Program-made: the position numbers and the translations under genes | Notes under the pieces: generated by a model | Databases searched by the model: none | What the model was told of the DNA's origin: nothing | Seen by the model: only the letters and a program-made list of their open reading frames with translations | Part shown: positions 35,133-43,876 of the stretch, in pieces | Numbering within the stretch: the stretch's first letter is position 1 | How the letters are laid out: each line of letters begins with the position of its first letter | Source: CAVSRC01 sp963743015 | Lineage (GTDB): Bacteria > Pseudomonadota > Alphaproteobacteria > Rhizobiales > Kaistiaceae | Assembly: GCA_963743015.1 (NCBI GenBank) | Contig: CAVUOD010000031.1 | Span: 186,001 to 250,000 of the forward strand | Reading direction: 5' to 3' | Length of the DNA stretch: 64,000 nucleotides

Positions 35133-35318
35133 CTATCGCTCGGTAAACGGAATCCCGCCCTTGGCCTTGTCGGTCTTCGGCGTCTCGAAGATCTGCACCG
35201 TGACGACGTCGGCCGGCACGCTGAAGCTCTCGACCATGGCGTCGGTGAGGCCCTTCATCAGCTTCTTCTTCTGTTCCGGCGTGCGCCCCGCGGCGCAGAA
35301 GACGTGGATTTCCGGCAT
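35133..35318 (-). CDS. 4-oxalocrotonate tautomerase-family protein
   Basis: 61 residues, the standard length of a small tautomerase subunit. The start MPEIHVFCAAGRTPEQKKKL gives the catalytic Pro as residue 1 after removal of Met; ADVVTVQIFETPKTDKAKGG carries the conserved loop. These enzymes ketonise enols through the N-terminal proline and assemble as hexamers. Substrate unknown. It stands alone between the antitoxin operator and the divergent pyruvate carboxylase gene. Confidence 0.88.
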   Translation of the reverse strand: MPEIHVFCAAGRTPEQKKKLMKGLTDAMVESFSVPADVVTVQIFETPKTDKAKGGIPFTER

Positions 35319-35485
35319 GTCTCAGGGTCTCCTTGGTGAAAACTGGCCCGCACTTTGCCCGATCGGAGCGGATGGCGGCAATCCCGCTCCGCTGCGCCCT
35401 TTTCGCACCCGCACCCGGCCTTTTCGCAGGTGCACAATCCGGCTAAACAGAGGGCGGGCAGCTTTTCGTGAAAGGGGGCGCGTAC

Positions 35486-38400
35486 GTGCCGATCAAGAAA
35501 ATCCTCGTCGCCAACCGCTCGGAGATCGCCATCCGCGTGCTGCGCGCCGCCAACGAACTCGGCCGCCGCACCGTGGCGGTGTTCGCCGAGGAGGACAAGC
35601 TCGCGCTGCATCGCTTCAAGGCGGACGAGGCCTATCAGATCGGCAAGCTGCCCGACGGCAAGGTGCTGGGGCCGATCGCCGCCTATCTGTCGATCCCCGA
35701 GATCATCAGGGTGGCCAAGGAATCGGGTGCCGACGCCATCCATCCCGGCTACGGCCTGCTCTCCGAAAGCCCGGAATTCGCCGAGGCCTGCGCCGAGGCC
35801 GGCATCACCTTCATCGGGCCGCCGCCGGAGACCATGCGGCTGCTCGGCGACAAGGTGTCGGCGCGCAACCTCGCCGTCTCGGTCGGCGTGCCGGTCATGC
35901 CGGCCAGCGATCCGCTGCCCGAGAACATCGCGGAGGCGAAGAAGATCGCCGCCGGCGTCGGCTATCCGCTGATGCTGAAAGCCTCATGGGGCGGCGGCGG
36001 ACGCGGCATGCGCGTCATTCCCGACGAGGCGACGCTCGCCCGCGATCTCATCGCGGCGCGCCGCGAGGCCATGGCCGCCTTCGGCAAGGACGACGTCTAT
36101 CTGGAAAAACTGGTCGAGCGCGCCCGCCACGTCGAGGTGCAGATCCTCGCCGACGGCCACGGCTCGATCGTCCATCTGTTCGAGCGCGACTGCACCGTGC
36201 AGCGACGCCACCAGAAGGTCGTCGAGCGGGCGCCGGCGCCCTATCTCGACGACGGGAAGCGCGCCGAACTGTGCAACTACGCCATCCAGATCGCCAATGC
36301 GGCCAAGTATCAGGGCGCCGGAACGGTCGAGTTCCTGATGGATGCGGATACCGGCGCCGCCTATTTCATCGAGGTCAATCCGCGCATCCAGGTCGAGCAT
36401 ACCGTCACCGAGGAGGTGACCGGCATCGATATCGTCAAGGCGCAGATTCGCTTCGCCGAAGGCGCGGCGATCGGCGACCAGGGGCCGGGCGGCGTGCCGC
36501 GCCAGGGCGATATCGCCCTCAACGGTCATGCGCTGCAGTGCCGCATCACCACCGAGGATCCCGAGCAGAACTTCATCCCGGATTACGGCCGCATCACCGC
36601 CTATCGCGGCGCCACCGGCTTCGGCATCCGTCTCGACGGCGGCACCGCCTATTCCGGCGCGGTGATCACCCGCTTCTACGATCCGCTGCTGGAGAAGGTG
36701 ACCGCCTGGGCGCCGACGCCAAGCGAGGCAATCGCCCGCATGATGCGGGCGCTGCGCGAATTCCGCATCCGCGGCGTTGCCACCAACCTGACGTTCCTTG
36801 AGAACGTCATCAGCCATCCCCAGTTCCGCGACGCCAGCTACACCACGCGCTTCATCGACGAGACGCCCGAGCTCTTCCACTCGGTACGCCGGCGCGACCG
36901 CGCCACCAAGCTCCTCACCTACATCGCCGACGTCACCATCAACGGCCATCCGGACACCAAGAACCGGCCGCGGCCCGACAAGGAGGCGCTGCTCGTCCCG
37001 GCGCCGTCGTTCGGCGTCGATCCGGAGCCGGGCACCAAGCAGCGGCTCGACCGCGACGGGCCGGAGGCCTTCGCCAGGTGGATGCGCGGCGAGAAGCGCG
37101 CATTGGTCACCGACACCACCATGCGCGACGCCCACCAGTCGCTGCTGGCAACCCGCATGCGCTCGCACGACCTCGTCGAGATCGCGCCGGCCTATGCGCA
37201 GGCGCTCCCGGGTCTCCTGTCGCTCGAATGCTGGGGCGGCGCCACCTTCGACGTCGCCATGCGCTTCCTCGCCGAGGACCCGTGGGAGCGGCTCGCCGAC
37301 ATCCGCGAGAAGACGCCGAACATCCTGCTGCAGATGCTGCTGCGCGGCTCCAACGCGGTCGGCTACGCCAACTATCCCGACAACGTGGTCAAGTTCTTCG
37401 TGCGCCAGGCGGCCGATGCCGGCGTCGATCTCTTCCGCGTGTTCGACTGCCTGAACTGGGTGGAGAACATGCGCGTCTCGATGGAGGCGGTGTGCGAGGC
37501 GGGCAAGCTGTGCGAAGGCGCCATGTGCTACACCGGCGACATCCTCAATTCCGCCCGCCCGAAATACGACCTCAAGTATTACGTCACGCTTGCCCGCGAG
37601 CTGGAGAAGGCCGGCGCCCACATCATCGGCATCAAGGACATGGCGGGGCTGCTCAAGCCCGCCGCCGCGCGGATGCTGGTCGAGGCGCTGCGCCAGGAGA
37701 CCGACCTGCCGATCCATCTCCACACCCACGATACCTCGGGCGTGTCGGCGGCCTCGGTGCTGGCGGCGGTGGAGGCCGGGGTCGACGCCTTCGATGCGGC
37801 GATCAATTCCATGTCGGGGCTCACCTCGCAGCCCTGCCTCGGTTCGCTGGTCGAGGCGCTCAAGGGCACGGAGCGCGACACCGGCCTTGACCCGGAAGCG
37901 ATCCGCAAGATCTCGTTCTATTTCGAGAAGGTGCGCCACCAGTATCTCGCCTTCGAGTCGGACCTCCGCTTCGGCGCCTCGGAGGTCTATCTGCACGAGA
38001 TGCCGGGCGGCCAGTTCACCAACCTCAAGGAGCAGGCGCGCTCGCTCGGCCTGGAAGCGCGCTGGCACGAGGTGGCGCGGGCCTATGCCGACGTCAACAT
38101 GATGTTCGGCGACATCGTCAAGGTGACGCCGTCGTCCAAGGTGGTCGGCGATCTGGCGCTGATGATGGTCGCCGGCGACCTGACGCCGGAAGACGTGCTC
38201 GATCCCGATCGCGATATCGCCTTCCCGGCTTCCGTCGTGCAGATGATGCGCGGCGATCTCGGCCAGCCGCCGGGCGGCTGGCCGGAAGCCCTGCAGAGGA
38301 AGGTGCTGAAGGGCGAGACGCCGATCACCGTGCGTCCCGGCTCGCTGCTGCCGCCGGCCGATCTCGCCGCCGAGCGCGAGGCGGTCGAGGAGAAGGTCGG

Positions 38401-38959
38401 CGCGCCGGTCGATGACAAGGCGCTGGCCTCCTACGTCATGTATCCCAAGGTGTTCACCGATTTCGCCCAGGCGGCCGACCGTTACGGTCCGGTCAACGTG
38501 CTGCCGACGCCGGTCTTCTTCTACGGCCTGCCGGCAGGCGAAGAGGTCCCGGTCGAACTGGAACGCGGCAAGACGCTGATCGTGCGCACCCAGGCGGTCG
38601 GCGAGCCCGACGCCGAGGGCAATGTCCGCGTCTTCTTCGAGCTCAACGGCCAGCCGCGCATGGCCAAGGTGCCCGACCGCTCGCATGGCGCCATTGCCGG
38701 CGGCGCCGGCCCCGCGGCTCGGCGCAAGGCGGAGGAGGGCAATCCGCTGCATGTCGCCGCGCCCATGCCGGGCGTCATCTCGACGCTGGCCGTCCAGTCC
38801 GGCCAGGCGGTCAAGGCCGGCGACGTGCTTCTGTCCATCGAGGCGATGAAGATGGAGACGGCGCTGCACGCCGAGCGCGACGGCACCATCGCCGAGGTGC
38901 TCACCAAGGCCGGCGCCCAGATCGACGCCAAGGACCTGCTGATCGTGTTCGCGGGATAA
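35486..38959 (+). CDS. pyc: Pyruvate carboxylase
   Basis: 1157 residues, the normal size. It carboxylates pyruvate to oxaloacetate, using ATP, bicarbonate and biotin. Order: biotin carboxylase (IKKILVANRSEIAIRVLRAA; ATP-grasp loop KASWGGGGRGMR; EVNPRIQVEHTVTEEVTG), carboxyltransferase (TDTTMRDAHQSLLATRMR; metal-binding HLHTHDTSG), a linker domain, then the biotinyl domain APMPGVISTLAVQSGQA with the biotin Lys in SIEAMKMETA. I chose GTG 35486 (VPIKKILVANRSE), with AGGGGG about seven bases upstream, over GTG 35468. It is monocistronic and intact, which shows that not every long gene in this window carries an indel. Confidence 0.97.
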   Translation: MPIKKILVANRSEIAIRVLRAANELGRRTVAVFAEEDKLALHRFKADEAYQIGKLPDGKVLGPIAAYLSIPEIIRVAKESGADAIHPGYGLLSESPEFAEACAEAGITFIGPPPETMRLLGDKVSARNLAVSVGVPVMPASDPLPENIAEAKKIAAGVGYPLMLKASWGGGGRGMRVIPDEATLARDLIAARREAMAAFGKDDVYLEKLVERARHVEVQILADGHGSIVHLFERDCTVQRRHQKVVERAPAPYLDDGKRAELCNYAIQIANAAKYQGAGTVEFLMDADTGAAYFIEVNPRIQVEHTVTEEVTGIDIVKAQIRFAEGAAIGDQGPGGVPRQGDIALNGHALQCRITTEDPEQNFIPDYGRITAYRGATGFGIRLDGGTAYSGAVITRFYDPLLEKVTAWAPTPSEAIARMMRALREFRIRGVATNLTFLENVISHPQFRDASYTTRFIDETPELFHSVRRRDRATKLLTYIADVTINGHPDTKNRPRPDKEALLVPAPSFGVDPEPGTKQRLDRDGPEAFARWMRGEKRALVTDTTMRDAHQSLLATRMRSHDLVEIAPAYAQALPGLLSLECWGGATFDVAMRFLAEDPWERLADIREKTPNILLQMLLRGSNAVGYANYPDNVVKFFVRQAADAGVDLFRVFDCLNWVENMRVSMEAVCEAGKLCEGAMCYTGDILNSARPKYDLKYYVTLARELEKAGAHIIGIKDMAGLLKPAAARMLVEALRQETDLPIHLHTHDTSGVSAASVLAAVEAGVDAFDAAINSMSGLTSQPCLGSLVEALKGTERDTGLDPEAIRKISFYFEKVRHQYLAFESDLRFGASEVYLHEMPGGQFTNLKEQARSLGLEARWHEVARAYADVNMMFGDIVKVTPSSKVVGDLALMMVAGDLTPEDVLDPDRDIAFPASVVQMMRGDLGQPPGGWPEALQRKVLKGETPITVRPGSLLPPADLAAEREAVEEKVGAPVDDKALASYVMYPKVFTDFAQAADRYGPVNVLPTPVFFYGLPAGEEVPVELERGKTLIVRTQAVGEPDAEGNVRVFFELNGQPRMAKVPDRSHGAIAGGAGPAARRKAEEGNPLHVAAPMPGVISTLAVQSGQAVKAGDVLLSIEAMKMETALHAERDGTIAEVLTKAGAQIDAKDLLIVFAG

Positions 38960-39324
38960 GCGCCGTCAGCCTTGGTGGCGCAGCCCGCGCGAGCTGCTCG
39001 CTTTTTCCTCCGCCATCCCCCGGCTTGGCCGGGGGATCGTTCTCCACCCGCAAAGTCCTTTGTTTGGACGGGGAGACCGGCCGCACGGCGCCGCAACGAT
39101 GGCTGTGCGCGCAGGGAGCCGATTCTCCGGTCTGCGCTTCGCTTCGCCTGAGAATGACGGCGAAAGGCATACCGATGGTGCGACCGGGCGACACAGGGTG
39201 CCGGGCGCTGTCCGGGAATTGTGCGGCGCGCCCGGATTACCATATATTCAAAAATTAGTATGTTTAGGGTGGAGGGGCCTGCTGCCCCCGGCCGCGCGAC
39301 GGCCGCCGCGACGATGAGGGCGAC
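38960..39324. repeat. Intergenic region with hairpin-type repeats
   Basis: No gene seen in this 365-base gap. A GC hairpin (cccccggc-ttg-gccggggg at about 39018-39036) follows pyc and may end its transcript. Near 39120-39165 a gattctcc ... gagaatgacgg inverted pair forms a second hairpin, of a type common between Rhizobiales genes. The last 80 bases are AT-rich (catatattcaaaaattagta) and probably carry the promoter of the next gene. Confidence 0.55.
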
Positions 39325-40182
39325 ATGACGACCAAACCAGTGACGCTGACCGAGCTCGAGCTGGCGCAGACCTGGAACGCGAATGCGACAGAACAGACGC
39401 CGGTGGTCTTCATCCACGGCCTGTGGCTGCTGCCGTCGAGCTGGGACCGCTGGGCCGCGCTGTTCGAGGAGGCCGGTTTCACGCCGCTGACGCCGGGCTG
39501 GCCGGACGATCCGGAGACGATCGAGGAGGCGGCGGCGCATCCGGAGGTCTTCGCCGACAAGACCATCGGCGAGGTGGCCGACCATTTCGAGATGGTCATC
39601 CGCAACCTGGACAGGAAGCCGGTGATCATCGGCCATTCCTTCGGCGGTCTTCTCGCCCAGATTCTGGCCGGGCGCGGTCTTTCCGCCGCGACCGTGGCGA
39701 TCGACCCGGCGCCGTTCCGCGGGGTGATGTCGCTGCCCGTGTCGTCGGTGATGACGGCCCTGCCGGTGCTGCGCAATCTGGCCAATCTGCATCGCGCCGT
39801 GCCGCTTACCTTCGACCAGTTCCGCTACGCCTTCGCCAATGCGGTCGGCGAGGACGAGGCCCAGGCGCTCTACAAGGCGTTCGTGGTGCCGGCCCCCGGC
39901 GCGCCCCTCTTCCAGATGGCGACCGCCAACATCAATCCGTGGACCGAGGTTCAGGTGGACACGCACAATCCCGAGCGCGGGCCGCTTCTGTTCATGTCCG
40001 GCGAGAACAATCACACCGTGCCGTGGTCGCTGATCAGTTCCGAGTTCCACCTCCAGGAACAGAACGAGGGCGTCACCGAGCTGGTCGAGATGAAGGGCCG
40101 CGGCCACTCGCTGATCATCGACAGCGGCTGGGAGCAGGTCGCCGAGACGGCGCTCGCCTTCGTCAGGCGCTTCGTGAGCTGA
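39325..40182 (+). CDS. Alpha/beta-hydrolase
   Basis: 285 residues without a signal peptide. Oxyanion-hole region TPVVFIHGLWLLPSSWDRW, nucleophile elbow VIIGHSFGGLLAQILAG, probable acid in PLLFMSGENNHTVPW and catalytic His in EMKGRGHSLIID. The family includes esterases, non-haem haloperoxidases and ring-cleavage hydrolases; nothing in the context narrows it. ATG 39325 (MTTKPVTLTELELAQ). Confidence 0.85.
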   Translation: MTTKPVTLTELELAQTWNANATEQTPVVFIHGLWLLPSSWDRWAALFEEAGFTPLTPGWPDDPETIEEAAAHPEVFADKTIGEVADHFEMVIRNLDRKPVIIGHSFGGLLAQILAGRGLSAATVAIDPAPFRGVMSLPVSSVMTALPVLRNLANLHRAVPLTFDQFRYAFANAVGEDEAQALYKAFVVPAPGAPLFQMATANINPWTEVQVDTHNPERGPLLFMSGENNHTVPWSLISSEFHLQEQNEGVTELVEMKGRGHSLIIDSGWEQVAETALAFVRRFVS

Positions 40183-40281
40183 TACCGCCTGCGGCGCTGC
40201 GGCGCTTGACTTCGTCCCGAGTCGGGCAGGGAATCCGCTTTGGTCTCCCGTGTGTCGGGCTGATGCGCCTGGAGGAAAGCC

Positions 40282-41217
40282 ATGCTGGCTTGGGCGACGA
40301 AACGGCGAGCGGCCGAAACCCGTGACTGGTACTGGGCGGCGAGCCCGGAGGACCGCAAGGAATACGACGCCTTCGGCCCGTGGGTCGACCCCGTGCGCAG
40401 CGAGGCCGAGATGCCGCGCTGCTTTCGCGATGCCTACAAGATGCATCGCGACGCCCGCTTCCTCCTGAAGGTGCCGATCGACGCCGACCGCCTGAGCGTG
40501 CGGCCGGGCATGGACCTCTACAGGATGATCATGGCCGTCCATGACGACCGGCTCAGCCTGTTGCGACTGGTCGAGGGCACGTTCACCACGGAGACCATCG
40601 GCTGGGAGGATGTCGCCGCCATCCGCAGCTTGATCAATCTGCTCGCTGCCAGTTGGTCGTTGCTCACCAGGGACGGCGAGACGATCACCGTCGACTACAA
40701 TACGGTGGCGTTCCGGCGCTTCGACGCGGTGACCGATTTCATCCGGGACAAGCTCACCCCCACCGCCGACCGGCCCAACGACCGGCAGCAGGGTGCAACG
40801 GTGGCGGTCGCCGACCTTTTCTTCCAGAACATGCTGTTCGCGGTGCGCAACAGCGTCCCGCGGCCGGTGATGCCGCTTCATTTCGAAGCGCGCGACCGCT
40901 TCTGCCGCGACGATGCGAACCGCCGCCGCCTGTCGACCGGCCTGCTCATCGTCGATGCCGGGGAAGAACTCGTCATCGTCGACCGCGGCGCGCCGGTGCG
41001 GCGCATCTTTCATCCCACCTATGCCGCGTGCACCACCTTCGTTCCCTATAAGCCGCTGACCGGGTTTGCGCTGGTCTCGCCGCCCGACGACAGGGGGCGC
41101 TTCCACCGGCTGATGCTCCGCATCGACCGGCAGACGATCGCCGTGTCCTGTCTCAACGTACCGGAGAGGGTGGTGGCCTGCCTCGCCGATCGCGGCATTC
41201 CGCAGACGGCGGCATGA
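40282..41217 (+). CDS. Conserved hypothetical protein
   Basis: 311 residues, starting MLAWATKRRAAETRDWYWAA behind GGAGGAAAG. No signal peptide, no membrane segment and no motif that I recognise. The composition is ordinary and the sequence is well balanced, e.g. GMDLYRMIMAVHDDRLSLLR and FRRFDAVTDFIRDKLTP, so it is a real gene. It may be co-transcribed with the upstream hydrolase (99-base gap). Confidence 0.75.
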   Translation: MLAWATKRRAAETRDWYWAASPEDRKEYDAFGPWVDPVRSEAEMPRCFRDAYKMHRDARFLLKVPIDADRLSVRPGMDLYRMIMAVHDDRLSLLRLVEGTFTTETIGWEDVAAIRSLINLLAASWSLLTRDGETITVDYNTVAFRRFDAVTDFIRDKLTPTADRPNDRQQGATVAVADLFFQNMLFAVRNSVPRPVMPLHFEARDRFCRDDANRRRLSTGLLIVDAGEELVIVDRGAPVRRIFHPTYAACTTFVPYKPLTGFALVSPPDDRGRFHRLMLRIDRQTIAVSCLNVPERVVACLADRGIPQTAA

Positions 41218-41224
41218 GGCGCAG

Positions 41225-41298
41225 ATCGTCGCTGCGGGGCAGCCTGGCCCTTCGAGATCCTGAGGCGCGAGCGCGAGCGAGCCGCGAAGGACGAGGAT
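41225..41298. repeat. Intergenic repeat, CCTTCGAG/AGGATGAG-type
   Basis: The stretch cctggcccttcgagatcctg ... gcgaaggacgaggatgaag has the inverted look of a mobile palindromic repeat between two convergent genes. Only one copy of this type is seen in the window. Confidence 0.45.
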
Positions 41299-41337
41299 GA
41301 AGCCGGTGGCCCGGACCGGCGGCGCCGATGACCCGCC

Positions 41338-42219
41338 TCAGTCGGCGTCCGTGGCGATCGTCACCCGCAGCCGGTTGCCGGCCGGGTCGGCCGTCTCGAA
41401 GCCGCTGTCGATGTCGTTGACCGCGCCCAGGCGCGCGCGCATGGCGGAAAGCGTGTCCGCATCCGGCACGCTGATGCCGAACCAGCGCAGCCCGGCGGAA
41501 CCCGGCGGCGGCTGCGGCGCGCCGACGCCGGCCCAGGTGTTGAAGGCGAGCGCGTGCGGCTGGTAGCCGAGCGTCACGTCGCCCATGCGCACCCGCTTGG
41601 CCAGCATCTGGCGGGCGAAGCCGACGCCGTCGTCGGCATAGAAGGCCATCGCCGCGTCGAGGTCGCCGACATGCAGGTGGACATGGCCGATGCGCGTGCC
41701 GGCCGGCAACGGCTCGCGGATCTCGTCCTCCCGCGTCAGTTCCCCGAGCAGCGAATGGAGGTCGATGGCGTCGCGGCCGGAATGCCGGCGCCCGTCGGTG
41801 GTGAGCGCATAGAAGGTGTCGCCGTCCGATTTGAAAGTGCCGCGCCACGGCGTCTCGAAGGTCATCTCGATGCCGTTGCCGTCGAGGTCCCAGAGATAGA
41901 CGGCCTCGGAGACGAGATGGTCGGTGGGCGAATTGGGGATGCGCGCCGCCATCAGCCGCGCGGTGACCACGGCGAGGTCGCGCCGCGTCGGCACATGCAG
42001 GGCGACGTGGTAGAGCCCGCTGGTGTGCTGCACGACCGGGCGCTCCGCGTCGGGCTCGAGCACGATCAGCGCCGTGCCGCCGGCGCCCAGCGTGATGCTG
42101 TGCGCGTCGCGGCGGATTTCGGTGAGCCCGACCATGTCGCGCCAGATGAGGAGGGCACGGTCGGCGTCGGTGACGGCGATGGTGACCGGGCCGAGCCGGG
42201 TGGTGGCGGGGAGGTTCAT
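41338..42219 (-). CDS. VOC-family ring-cleavage dioxygenase, CatE-like
   Basis: 293 residues with two vicinal-oxygen-chelate modules. First metal ligand region LGPVTIAVTDADRALLIWRD, second GLYHVALHVPTRRDLAVV, third RIGHVHLHVGDLDAAMAFYA and glutamate in DLDGNGIEMTFETPWRG. This is the pattern of CatE/catechol-2,3-dioxygenase-like proteins of bacilli and proteobacteria; function beyond the fold is not certain. ATG 42219 starts the gene; the same frame is open far upstream, but that stretch belongs to the extensin-like gene. Confidence 0.82.
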   Translation of the reverse strand: MNLPATTRLGPVTIAVTDADRALLIWRDMVGLTEIRRDAHSITLGAGGTALIVLEPDAERPVVQHTSGLYHVALHVPTRRDLAVVTARLMAARIPNSPTDHLVSEAVYLWDLDGNGIEMTFETPWRGTFKSDGDTFYALTTDGRRHSGRDAIDLHSLLGELTREDEIREPLPAGTRIGHVHLHVGDLDAAMAFYADDGVGFARQMLAKRVRMGDVTLGYQPHALAFNTWAGVGAPQPPPGSAGLRWFGISVPDADTLSAMRARLGAVNDIDSGFETADPAGNRLRVTIATDAD

Positions 42220-42244
42220 GGCGGAGGCCTGGCTGGTGCCGCGC

Positions 42245-43172
42245 TTATTTGCAGTAGAGCCCGCGGCTCGGGCCGGCGGTGCGCCGCTTGGCACGGTCCA
42301 GGTGGAAGTGGTTGGAGTGGTACGAGTCCGAGCCCGGCCCGAGAACCGTGGTGAAGGGGCCGCAGGCGGAATTGCGCACCGCGCGCAGGAAATCAGCCTT
42401 GTCGCCGCCGTCGGTCCAGCCGTGCTCGACATCGATCCAGCCGATGCCGTCCACCTTGAAGGCCGAGATGTCGATGGCGTTGCCGCGGGCATGCTCGCTG
42501 AGCTTGGCGTCGGCGAGGCCGTCGCGGTTGCGGCAGGCATAGGAGGCGGCGATCCTGAGGCCGCGTCACCTCGGCGTGCAGCGTGTCGACGCGCGATCGG
42601 CTGCACCGTGCCGTCGATCCAGGTGGCGAGCGCATCGGCGAAGTCGCAATTGATCAGCGCGTCGGTGGTCAGCGAAATGGCGCCGTCGTCGAGCGCGCTG
42701 ACCGAGACCGGCGCCGGGATGCCGCAGGCGCCTTCCTGCACCGGCGCCAGCGCCTTCGCCTCGACGCCGAGGCGGGCGAGCATGACGCCGCAGGTGGAGC
42801 GTGCCGCCGGTGGTGGAAGCGATGGCGCGACGGCAGCCGGCCGTGTCCGAGGCGCCAGCGGTGCGGCCTCGATGGTGGTTGACGGCGCGTAGCCGAGCGT
42901 CGGCGCGCCGGCATCGCCCGGCCGCAGCCGCGGCATGGGCACGGAGAGAAGGTCGGCGGCCGCCGGATCTGCCGGTTTGACTGGCGCCGCCGCGGCGGGC
43001 CGCCGCCCTGGCCGGCCGATGGCGGACGCAGCGCCTTTTCCACGGCCCGGGCCGGCGGCTGGATGAGCCGCTGAAGAAGCCGAAGCGGGTCGGAAAGCGG
43101 GTCTTCGGCCCGCGCCGGGCCGGCTGCGGCAAGGCAGGCAAAGGCCAGCAGGAGTGGCGTCGCGCGTCGCAA
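42245..43172 (-). CDS. Extensin-like (C-terminal domain) exported protein, frameshifted
   Basis: About 305 residues read across three frames. A TTG at 43172 opens the signal peptide LRRATPLLLAFACLAAAGPA followed by RAEDPLSDPLRLLQRLIQPP. A proline/alanine-rich linker continues in another frame and leads to the extensin-like domain: STCGVMLARLGVEAKALAPV, GACGIPAPVSVSAL, INCDFADALATWID. After a further change near 42570 it goes on IAASYACRNRDGL, LSEHARGNAIDISAFKVDG and HSNHFHLDRA. The span is 3n+1. These proteins resemble peptidoglycan-active peptidases (H-x-D and H-x-H ligands). Start uncertain. Confidence 0.7.
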
Positions 43173-43243
43173 GCTCTTGTCGCCCCGTTGTCCGCGCCCA
43201 TCTGGCGCCGGTCCGCCACCGAAGCAACAGATTGCGGCCATTT

Positions 43244-43780
43244 TCAAGCGCCGAATCGCGCCAGTGCCGCCTGGTGCAACCTCAGGGCGTCGAGGTCGAA
43301 GCAGCAGAAGATCACCCGCCTCAGCATGCCGGGCTCGTCTTCGACGATATCGGCGACGGTCTTGACCGCGATCATTGCGGCGGGCTCGGCGGGAAAACCG
43401 TAGATGCCGGTGGATATGGCGGGGAAGGCGAGCGAGGTCAGGCCGTGCTCGCGGGCGATCTCCAGCGAGCGCGTGTAGCAGGAAGCAAGGAGCGCGTCCT
43501 CGCCCGCCCGGCCGCCGCGCCAGACGGGCCCGACCGTGTGGATGACATGCTTGGCCGGCAGGCGGTAGCCGGCCGTGATCTTGGCGTCGCCGGTGTCGCA
43601 GCCGCCGAGCGTGCGGCATTCGGCGAGCAATTCCGGTCCGGCGGCGCGGTGGATGGCGCCGTCGACGCCACCGCCGCCGAGCAGCGACGGGTTGGCGGCG
43701 TTGACGATGGCATCAACCTCCAGCGTGGTGATGTCGGCGCGGATTGCTTCGAGACTAACCCTGGGCGTCGGTTCGATCAT
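43244..43780 (-). CDS. Macro-domain protein, O-acetyl-ADP-ribose deacetylase-like
   Basis: 178 residues covering one macro domain. ADP-ribose binding loops: ADITTLEVDAIVNAANPSLL then GGGGVDGAIHRAAG, GDAKITAGYRLPAKHVIHTV and LAFPAISTGIYGFP. The catalytic Asn and Asp of the MacroD/YmdB type are present in NAANPSLLGGGGVDGAIH. It removes ADP-ribose or acetyl groups from ADP-ribose adducts. It sits 71 bases upstream of the extensin-like start, same strand. Confidence 0.9.
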   Translation of the reverse strand: MIEPTPRVSLEAIRADITTLEVDAIVNAANPSLLGGGGVDGAIHRAAGPELLAECRTLGGCDTGDAKITAGYRLPAKHVIHTVGPVWRGGRAGEDALLASCYTRSLEIAREHGLTSLAFPAISTGIYGFPAEPAAMIAVKTVADIVEDEPGMLRRVIFCCFDLDALRLHQAALARFGA

Positions 43781-43876
43781 GATGCGTCCTCCGGCCTCTG
43801 CCGCTGGTTACCGCTTTCGGGCATAGTCCGCCGTGAAGCGCGCCAGGGAGGCGCGTCCGATTTTTGGGGAAGGATC

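Noticed and set aside
35984..38869. A 961-codon open frame on the minus strand
   Set aside because: It is the antisense shadow of pyc. High GC keeps the opposite frame open; the translation is Arg/His/Asp-rich and shows no domain, while the plus strand is a complete pyruvate carboxylase.
43154..43876. N-terminal extension of the decarboxylase gene on the plus strand
   Set aside because: The frame is open upstream of 43877, but that stretch is antisense to the macro-domain and extensin-like genes, and GGGGAAGGA stands directly before ATG 43877.
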